Shown: piece after piece, positions 4,746 through 5,782 of the stretch
Position numbering within the stretch: position 1 is the stretch's first letter
Layout of the letters: each line of letters opens with the position of its first letter
NCBI GenBank assembly: GCA_003219395.1
Contig: QHOR01000191.1
Location: 3,735-9,516, forward strand
DNA length: 5,782 nt
From: Verrucomicrobiota bacterium
Lineage (GTDB): Bacteria > Verrucomicrobiota > Verrucomicrobiia > Chthoniobacterales > UBA10450
Direction: 5' to 3'
Position numbers and translations under genes: made by a program
Notes under the pieces: model-generated
Database searches by the model: none
Told to the model about the DNA's origin: nothing
What the model saw: the letters and a program-made list of their open reading frames with translations, nothing else

Positions 4746-5591
4746 TTATGTTGCCGCTTGCTTCCACGCCGCGGCGTGGGCGCGGACCGGATGATCGAAA
4801 CCTTTAAGCGTTACTTCGCCTAAATCTTCGAAAAACAATCCTTTGCCGAGACATAGCTCGGCGATCACGTTCGATACGAGGATTTGTTCCGGCTGCGCGT
4901 GACCGCATAAGCGGGAAGCCAGTTGAACTGTCGACCCGAAGAGATCGTTGTGTTGCTCGACCGGTTCGCCAGCCGCGGCGCCGACTCGAACCTTCAGCCG
5001 GCGGTCGGGATTCGATTCCACATGCTTTGCCAAGTCACGTTGGACCTGAATTGCGCATCGAACCGCGCCCGCGGCCGAGACAAATGAGGCCATGATGCCG
5101 TCGCCCGTGTGCTTTACCTCGCGACCGCCCAAAGCCGACAACGCATCTCGCACAATCACGTCGTGCACCCCGAGGATCGCAAGCGCCGCTTCGTCGCCGA
5201 GCGATTGAGTTAACGTTGTTGAATTCACAACATCCGTGAACAAAACGGTTCGAATTCCCGGGTCGCGTGCATCGGCCCCGGCGTCCGGTAACACGGCTGC
5301 TCCGGCTGAATTTGTTTCGACTCCGCCCATAAAGCCTTCTACAAGCTCAGGCTGTATTTCAATCAGCTTCTCGGCCACCAGGCCGTGCGCTTCGCGATGA
5401 ACGCATTGGGCCGCCTCGGCGCTTGGCGCGTGAACGAGACAGAAAACCTTTCCTGCTTTTTCGTTGACCCAGTATTTGGTGTATTCGACGCCATATTTCC
5501 GCTGGATGGCCATGTCTTTCGCGTGGGCTTTCGCGACATCTTCCGCAGTGGTTCCCTGTGGAAGATTGTGAATGTCCATGTACAACGGCAT
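4746..5591 (-). CDS. DUF4242 domain fused to class III adenylate/guanylate cyclase, 281 aa
   Basis: Residues 1-85 form a DUF4242 (SCO4226-type ferredoxin-like, possible metal-binding) domain: MPLYMDIHNLPQGTTAEDVA, KYWVNEKAGKVFCLVHAP, HREAHGLVAEKLIE. An Ala/Gly/Asp-rich linker leads to a class III cyclase domain (113-275) that would make cAMP or cGMP from the nucleoside triphosphate. Seen there: TVLFTDVVNST with metal Asp120; KHTGDGIMASF with Asp164 and Lys160; DLFGSTVQLASRL with Arg227. The usual Asn of VNLAAR is Gln223. I chose ATG 5591, where DUF4242 begins; the ATG at 5672 would overlap the upstream OsmC frame by 70 nt. The gap to OsmC is 11 nt, so the two probably form an operon. No membrane segment. 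Activity and product (cAMP versus cGMP) are inferred from the family only. Confidence 0.92.
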   Translation of the reverse strand: MPLYMDIHNLPQGTTAEDVAKAHAKDMAIQRKYGVEYTKYWVNEKAGKVFCLVHAPSAEAAQCVHREAHGLVAEKLIEIQPELVEGFMGGVETNSAGAAVLPDAGADARDPGIRTVLFTDVVNSTTLTQSLGDEAALAILGVHDVIVRDALSALGGREVKHTGDGIMASFVSAAGAVRCAIQVQRDLAKHVESNPDRRLKVRVGAAAGEPVEQHNDLFGSTVQLASRLCGHAQPEQILVSNVIAELCLGKGLFFEDLGEVTLKGFDHPVRAHAAAWKQAAT

Positions 5592-5602
5592 GGCGGGGGA
5601 AG

Positions 5603-5782
5603 TTACCGCGATATCACCCGATGCAAAACGCTGATGCTGGCAGGGTGTCTGAGCGTTTGGTAAACGACGCAATAGCGCTCGGTCAGGCGAATCAGTGTGG
5701 CGAGCTGCTCTTCGTTGGCGTCAGTATCCAAGTCGAAGTTCAGCCGGATTTCCTTGAACCCAACCGGTACGTCCTTGGAAAT
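5603..5782 (-). CDS. OsmC-family peroxiredoxin-like protein, C-terminal 59 residues (5' end outside window)
   Basis: The reverse strand is open from the window edge to TAA at 5603-5605. The translation includes VGFKEIRLNFDLDT, ANEEQLATLIRLTERYCVVYQTL and HPASISV, which is the end of an OsmC/Ohr-fold protein: a long helix carrying the conserved redox Cys (ERYCVVYQTL) and the last beta strand. OsmC-type proteins reduce organic hydroperoxides with a pair of cysteines; the other Cys is outside the window. The tail LHRVISR after the last strand is slightly longer than usual. It lies just upstream of the cyclase in the same direction. The exact subfamily cannot be told from this fragment. Confidence 0.85.
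   Translation of the reverse strand: MSKDVPVGFKEIRLNFDLDTDANEEQLATLIRLTERYCVVYQTLRHPASISVLHRVISR

Noticed and set aside
5592..5672. Longer start for the cyclase (ATG at 5672, 308 aa)
   Set aside because: It overlaps the clearly coding OsmC frame by 70 nt, and DUF4242 proteins typically begin at MPLYMD, i.e. base 5591.
1..5782. tRNA, rRNA, CRISPR, insertion sequence or integrase gene
   Set aside because: No cloverleaf, rRNA core, regular spaced repeat array, transposase or tyrosine-recombinase motif was seen on either strand.

Overview
This window reads as chromosomal DNA of a free-living, moderately GC-rich bacterium, probably from soil. The best taxonomic clue is the SecA fragment: its helicase motif VI has the variant [11 protein letters not shown], which I associate with the Verrucomicrobiota/Chlamydiota side of the PVC group. 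Several genes lack an obvious Shine-Dalgarno sequence. A verrucomicrobial host is therefore a reasonable but unproven inference.

Layout. (1) Bases 2-1555, + strand: the C-terminal ~517 codons of secA, 5' end outside the window. (2) Bases 1556-1628: a convergent gap with a GC-rich hairpin. (3) Bases 1629-2829, - strand: a two-gene unit, an atypical enoyl-reductase-like SDR followed 5 nt later by a VOC (glyoxalase-fold) protein. The SDR carries a one-base deletion near its 3' end; restoring one base extends it to 267 aa ending just before the VOC start. (4) Bases ~2905-4688, - strand: a run of three small single-gene units (SRPBCC/AHSA1, PhnB-like VOC, DoxX-like membrane protein), separated by sites with the form of integron attC recombination sites. 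(5) Bases 4746-5782, - strand: a DUF4242-class III nucleotide cyclase fusion, preceded 11 nt upstream by the 3' end of an OsmC-family gene.

The main discovery is region 4. Two complete attC-like sites (3534-3645 and 4128-4251) each end in CTCGTTAGGC and share the 14-mer GCTGCATCGCCTGG (+ strand) at the other end. A third CTCGTTAGG core stands just before the DoxX gene, and a degraded attC-like tail follows the SRPBCC gene. All three cassette genes point the same way, with stop codons in or near the next site. No integrase gene is visible, so this looks like an integrase-less cassette cluster (CALIN) or the inner part of a larger array, set between ordinary chromosomal genes.

The cassette genes do not form an obvious pathway. 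They are small accessory functions (ligand-binding SRPBCC, VOC, DoxX) typical of environmental cassettes. No promoter was recognised within the cassettes; readthrough from the osmC-cyclase unit is the simplest expression model.
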